From: HGM13862 sp031553915
GTDB lineage: Bacteria; Bacillota; Dehalobacteriia; UBA4068
Reading direction: 5' to 3'
Length of the DNA stretch: 64,000 nucleotides
Assembly (NCBI GenBank): GCA_031553915.1
Contig: JAVBKT010000003.1
Span: forward strand, 1 to 64,000
In this document: positions 60,420 to 64,000 of the stretch, in pieces
Position numbering within the stretch: position 1 is the first letter of the stretch
Layout of the letters: each line of letters starts with the position of its first letter
Program-made: the position numbers and the translations under genes
Notes under the pieces: generated by a model
The model's input: the letters and a program-made list of their open reading frames with translations, nothing else
What the model was told of the DNA's origin: nothing
The model's database searches: none

Positions 60420-61904
60420 ATGGAAAAACTATCAATGAGAAAGGCATCAGCCTTCAGCGTCCTGCTGGTGCTGGTTATGCTGGTCACGCTGGTTTTTGCC
60501 CCGATGGCAGAGGCTGCCAGCAGCAGTGATTTATCCGCTGCGAAAAAGCTTGTTACAGAATATTCATTATATGAGCCCAGCGCGGCTCTTTTGAATGCCA
60601 AAGATATGGATACCTTCATCGCTGAATTATCAAAAGTTGATCATTATTGCTTTTATTTGACAAAAGCAGAGGTCAAAGAATTTATCAACTATTATGACGC
60701 ATATATCATAAGCTCTGGCGTTGCCTTCGAGGCTAATGAAGCAGGGCAGATAGTTGTCATGGCCGTAGTTGCCGAAACCCCTGCGGCTGAAGCGGGAATA
60801 CTGCGCGGTGATATTGTCAAAGCTGTTAATGGTGCATCCATAGAAGGCAAAACACTGGATGAAGCGCTAGAGATTATGAGCAATACCGCCAGCCTCAGCT
60901 TAGAGCTTGAGCGCAACGGCGCTATCAAAACCTACCAGCTAAAACGAATTGAAATGCCTTTGCCCTCCATTATGTACTGGATGCTCGATAGTGAAACTGC
61001 TTATATGCAAATATATGGCTTTGAAACCATGACAGCTGAACAGGTTGAAGCCGGCTTAAAATATCTCAAAAAGCTGGGTATGAAATCGCTGGTGCTTGAT
61101 CTGCGCGACTGCCCGGGGGGATATATGGAAACAGCCGGGCTTGCCACTGATCTTTTTATTGGCGACGGGCCGATGTATTTCTATGTTTCCCGCTTTGGTT
61201 ATGAGGCCTTCATGGCTGTTTATCATGAAGAAAATTTCACTGTCTGGGATATGCCGCTCGCCGTACTTGTCAACCAAGATACTGCTTCCGCGGCGGAGAT
61301 GATGGCCGCTGTTTTGCAGGACAGCAAACGGGCTACCGTGATTGGTTCCGCAACCTTTGGTAAGGGCATTTACCAAAACATTCTTGATCTCCCTTCCGGT
61401 GGTGCGCTGTATTTTACTACCGGCAAATATATCACCCGCGGCTATCAGGATATTTCCCAGGCCGGCGGAGTGACCCCGGATATACTGGTGAGCGATGATG
61501 CAGATGCCCAGCAAAACGCTGCTATCGCCTGGCTAAAAAAACAGCAGGCTGTACCTAAAACCTATACCTTTACCATTGGCAGCACTTCTGCCAAGGCGGA
61601 TAGCATTGCCTTTTCCTTGAACTACGCTCCCTTTTTGAACAATGGAACTTCTTATTTGCCGATGGCTGATACGCTGAAAAAACTGGGCTGGGATCTATAT
61701 TATCAAGATGGCAACTGGTATGGCTTTAATGGCATTTACCGCTGCATTATTGATACCAAAAACCAGAAAATCATCAGCGGCAACCGCAATGGCAATATTA
61801 TAGTGCGCAATAATAGCGTTTTTCTCCCCGCCGGTTTCTTCCGCAACCTTGGTTATGAGGTGATCTGGGATAGCGCCAACAATACGATTACGCTGAACAA
61901 ATAA
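60420..61904 (+). CDS. S41-family (CtpA-like) protease with PDZ and stalk domain
   Basis: 494 residues. N-terminal signal peptide (cleavage near MAEAAS, residue 28). A PDZ domain (about 100-175, VVAETPAAEAGILRGDIVKAVNGASIEG) precedes the S41 protease core, which has LVLDLRDCPGGYMETA near residue 225, the nucleophile Ser in NQDTASAAEMMAA near residue 290, and Lys in GSATFGKGIYQ near residue 315. The last 115 residues form a copper-amine-oxidase-N-like stalk domain (YLPMADTLKKLGW, VFLPAGFFRNLGYEV), common in wall-associated clostridial proteins. Acts outside the membrane in wall protein processing. Confidence 0.93.
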   Translation: MEKLSMRKASAFSVLLVLVMLVTLVFAPMAEAASSSDLSAAKKLVTEYSLYEPSAALLNAKDMDTFIAELSKVDHYCFYLTKAEVKEFINYYDAYIISSGVAFEANEAGQIVVMAVVAETPAAEAGILRGDIVKAVNGASIEGKTLDEALEIMSNTASLSLELERNGAIKTYQLKRIEMPLPSIMYWMLDSETAYMQIYGFETMTAEQVEAGLKYLKKLGMKSLVLDLRDCPGGYMETAGLATDLFIGDGPMYFYVSRFGYEAFMAVYHEENFTVWDMPLAVLVNQDTASAAEMMAAVLQDSKRATVIGSATFGKGIYQNILDLPSGGALYFTTGKYITRGYQDISQAGGVTPDILVSDDADAQQNAAIAWLKKQQAVPKTYTFTIGSTSAKADSIAFSLNYAPFLNNGTSYLPMADTLKKLGWDLYYQDGNWYGFNGIYRCIIDTKNQKIISGNRNGNIIVRNNSVFLPAGFFRNLGYEVIWDSANNTITLNK

Positions 61905-61913
61905 AATACTTAA

Positions 61914-61946
61914 AAAGAGAGCAAGCAAGCTTGCTCTCTTTTTTTA
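61914..61946. terminator. Terminator between S41 protease and coaD
   Basis: AAGAGAGCAAG CAAG CTTGCTCTCTT stem followed by T6; it lies between convergent genes. Confidence 0.9.
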
Positions 61947-61965
61947 ACTCATCTACATAGCCCGG

Positions 61966-62445
61966 TTATTTAGTAAATTTTGCCTGCAGGGCATCGGCGA
62001 CATTGGCCGGAACTAAATCACGGATATTACCGCCCAGCTCTGCTGATTGGCGGATCACGCTGCTGCTGATATAAAGATACTTGGCATCGCTCATCAAAAA
62101 TACCGTATCACAGCCGCCGTTTAATTCGCGGTTGAGCAAGGCCATCTGAAATTCTATATCAAAATCGGAAACAGCGCGCAAACCACGGATGATTGAGGTT
62201 GCTCCCTGCTCTTTGCAAAAATCAACCAGCAGGCCCTTAAAGGGCATGACAATGATATTGGTTTTGCCGCTAGTGGCCTCGGCAATCAGCGCGCACCGTT
62301 CTTCAATATTAAAAAGGGGATGCTTATTATTATCAATTGCCACCGCAATGATAATCCGGTCAAAAAGCTGCGCTGCCCGCAAGGCAATATCCAGATGTCC
62401 ATTGGTGACCGGATCAAAAGTTCCCGCATATACTGCTGTTTTCAT
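61966..62445 (-). CDS. coaD: Pantetheine-phosphate adenylyltransferase
   Basis: 159 residues, family length. Adenylylates 4'-phosphopantetheine in CoA synthesis. AVYAGTFDPVTNGHLDI with the TxGH-type nucleotide motif, IIRGLRAVSDFDIEFQMALLNR near residue 87 and YISSSVIRQSAELGGNI near residue 125 are diagnostic. AATGGAGGAAACC precedes the ATG. Confidence 0.97.
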   Translation of the reverse strand: MKTAVYAGTFDPVTNGHLDIALRAAQLFDRIIIAVAIDNNKHPLFNIEERCALIAEATSGKTNIIVMPFKGLLVDFCKEQGATSIIRGLRAVSDFDIEFQMALLNRELNGGCDTVFLMSDAKYLYISSSVIRQSAELGGNIRDLVPANVADALQAKFTK

Positions 62446-62653
62446 TGGTTTCCTCCATTAACAATTGTGATATTTTGCTGATATTTATTTATGATTATAC
62501 TATATAAGCTGCCATTTGTCCATATTTGGCCGCTTTTACCAGGATAGTTAAAAAGGGAAACGCAGCTCTTAATAGAAATATAGTATTTAGAGTTTTATGC
62601 GGTTCGCTTGTCTTATGACCAAACAATAAACTTGCTTGATACAGGAGATAACA

Positions 62654-64000
62654 ATGCAGAAAAAAATATTTTTCCTGCTAACTATAATAACTATTCTATT
62701 TGCCTGGAGCAGCTTGGCTCTGGCTGCTGAAGCTGAAAATATTAGTGTTGGTTCAGCCACGATAGACATTGACAGCCCGAATTATGATATTACCGGTAAT
62801 TGGCAGTATACCTTAATGCATGAAATCATTATCACCAATAGCGGTCTCGGGATGGCTTTTAATGTTACCGTTAGCGTACCCTTGATGGATGATGCCGAAC
62901 TGCTTTATACCTCTCTGGTTGAAGAAAGACAAAATCCCATACCCGCTACAATCCGCATCGACGAACACGGGCACCGCATAGCCGAATACACCATCCCCTA
63001 TATTTACGGCAATCAAAGCGTCAGTTTGATACAACGTTTTGCCATTAATGTCTCTACTCTGGGCTATCATGTTAACCGCGCTAATACCGCCGACAGCTAC
63101 AGCCAAAACGAATTAAATGAGCTCAGCCAATATTTGCAGCCGACTGATACCATACAATCTACTGCGCCGGAAATCATTGCTTTTACCAATAGCATCATCA
63201 GCGGAGTGAGCAATCCCTATCAAAAAGCCAAAGATCTTTTTGGCGCGGTGAACCTTTTATTAAGCTATACGACCATTGACCCTGACCAGTCTGCCCTGGC
63301 GACCCTAAATCGTGCCACTGCGCATTGTCAAGGTTATACCAATCTCTATATCGCCTGTCTCAGGGCAGCCGGCATCCCGGCCCGGCAGCAAAGCGGCTAT
63401 CTCTATCTGCCGCAAACCCATACCACTACTGAATATATTGATCAAATTAACCAGCGCATATATCTAAATAAAACCCGCCATACCTGGGTAGAATTTTATT
63501 TACCGGACAAAGGCTGGATTGTCGCTGACCCCACTTTTACCTATACTTTTGCCGTCAATGGCACCGTACAAAAGTTTGTTGATTGGGATTATTTTGCCAA
63601 TATTGAGATGGAACGGCGTTATATTGCCTTCCAGGAAGAGCCGGTGGACAATGAATCGATTGATTACTCGGCTACCGGCGGCAGAATAACCGAATCAAGT
63701 ATTACTTTTAACGCTTATTTGCTTTTGGGTGTGCATTGGGAATCTTTTAATGATATCGGTGACCACTGGGCGCAGGAGGCCATTACCACTTGTGTCAACA
63801 ATAAGCTTTTTACCGGCTTGTCTAATTATACCTTTGGCCCGGATCAGCCGATGACGCGAGCCATGTTTATCACTGTGACCGGCCGGCTGTACGAAATGCT
63901 GAGCGGAGAAATTATTGGCAGCAGCGCCCCTTCTTCTTTTAACGATATTGACGCCACTGCTTATTATGCCAAGTATCTTAACTGGGGTGTGGATAATCAA
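62654..64000 (+). CDS. Secreted transglutaminase-like protein with SLH repeats (partial)
   Basis: 449 codons are visible; the right edge cuts the gene. ATG 62654 has AGGAGATAAC upstream. The signal peptide ends near SLALAAEA (about 23). A transglutaminase-like domain covers about 170-310. The Cys is in ATAHCQGYTNLYIACLRAAG, the His in TRHTWVEFYLP and the Asp in WIVADPTF, a complete C-H-D triad. SLH repeats begin near residue 360 (FNDIGDHWAQEAI) and a second is under way at the edge. Such proteins may be cysteine proteases or cross-linkers at the S-layer. Confidence 0.9.
   Translation, partial: MQKKIFFLLTIITILFAWSSLALAAEAENISVGSATIDIDSPNYDITGNWQYTLMHEIIITNSGLGMAFNVTVSVPLMDDAELLYTSLVEERQNPIPATIRIDEHGHRIAEYTIPYIYGNQSVSLIQRFAINVSTLGYHVNRANTADSYSQNELNELSQYLQPTDTIQSTAPEIIAFTNSIISGVSNPYQKAKDLFGAVNLLLSYTTIDPDQSALATLNRATAHCQGYTNLYIACLRAAGIPARQQSGYLYLPQTHTTTEYIDQINQRIYLNKTRHTWVEFYLPDKGWIVADPTFTYTFAVNGTVQKFVDWDYFANIEMERRYIAFQEEPVDNESIDYSATGGRITESSITFNAYLLLGVHWESFNDIGDHWAQEAITTCVNNKLFTGLSNYTFGPDQPMTRAMFITVTGRLYEMLSGEIIGSSAPSSFNDIDATAYYAKYLNWGVDNQ

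Noticed and set aside
1..64000. CRISPR array or insertion sequence
   Set aside because: No spaced direct repeats, cas genes, transposase frames or terminal inverted repeats were found by reading.

Overview
This 64 kb window looks like chromosome of an anaerobic, endospore-forming Firmicute, probably a clostridial or Peptococcaceae/Syntrophomonas-like lineage. The evidence is Shine-Dalgarno sites of AGGAGG type, TTGACA/TATAAT promoters, T-box leaders, SpoIIID with a SpoIIQ-like partner, a SpoIID/LytB protein, S-layer homology (SLH) proteins, and a ferredoxin-linked 2-oxoacid oxidoreductase. No phage, insertion sequence or CRISPR array was seen. The only mobile-element gene is one large serine recombinase.

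Layout. 1-4.3 kb: minus-strand envelope cluster (YdcF/SanA-like, O-antigen-ligase-like, methyltransferase, membrane protein, HAD phosphatase). 4.4-7.3 kb: NagZ-like GH3 lipoprotein with a promoter so close that its mRNA looks leaderless, then two unknown envelope genes, one with an apparent frameshift in its signal peptide. 7.5-12.6 kb: WYL regulator, thrC, trmB, rnpB, zinc-ribbon protein, trmK. 12.8-22.9 kb: two paralogous HTH-cupin-acyl-CoA synthetase fusions, each behind its own sigma-A promoter and T-box leader, on either side of a MacAB-like efflux system. 23.2-27.2 kb: lipoprotein and a five-gene operon for a VorB-type 2-oxoacid:ferredoxin oxidoreductase. 27.3-36.0 kb: ruvCAB-queH-spoIID-queA-tgt, with a Rieske/FAD oxidoreductase and a tocopherol-cyclase-like gene set between queA and tgt. 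36.2-39.0 kb: truncated PdaB-like deacetylase, YuiD-like protein, large serine recombinase. 39.0-42.9 kb: MatC-like transporter, argG, self-regulated-looking MarR gene and a 35-residue ORF. 43.0-49.9 kb: radical SAM protein, TraX, homocysteine methyltransferase, spoIIQ-like/spoIIID, and a DUF5714 / MetH-reactivation / nitroreductase / DUF1638 group that suggests corrinoid methyl chemistry. 50-53.6 kb: VanW and a polar amino-acid ABC transporter. 53.8-64 kb: two flavoproteins, an SLH protein with gingipain-like modules, tRNA-Thr, nth, an S41 protease, coaD, and a transglutaminase-SLH protein cut by the window end.

The most interesting point is regulatory. T-boxes sense uncharged tRNA and normally control aminoacyl-tRNA synthetases or amino-acid biosynthesis and uptake genes. 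Here two of them control carboxylic acid:CoA ligases that carry their own HTH and cupin domains, and a VorB-type ferredoxin oxidoreductase lies next to them. One coherent (inferred) reading is that amino-acid starvation switches on activation of branched-chain or aryl acids to acyl-CoAs, which are then reductively carboxylated to 2-oxoacids and transaminated to amino acids. The T-box discriminator position (UGGU) fits tRNAs with A73, as is usual for Ile, Val, Leu and Phe. I could not assign the specifier codons by eye.
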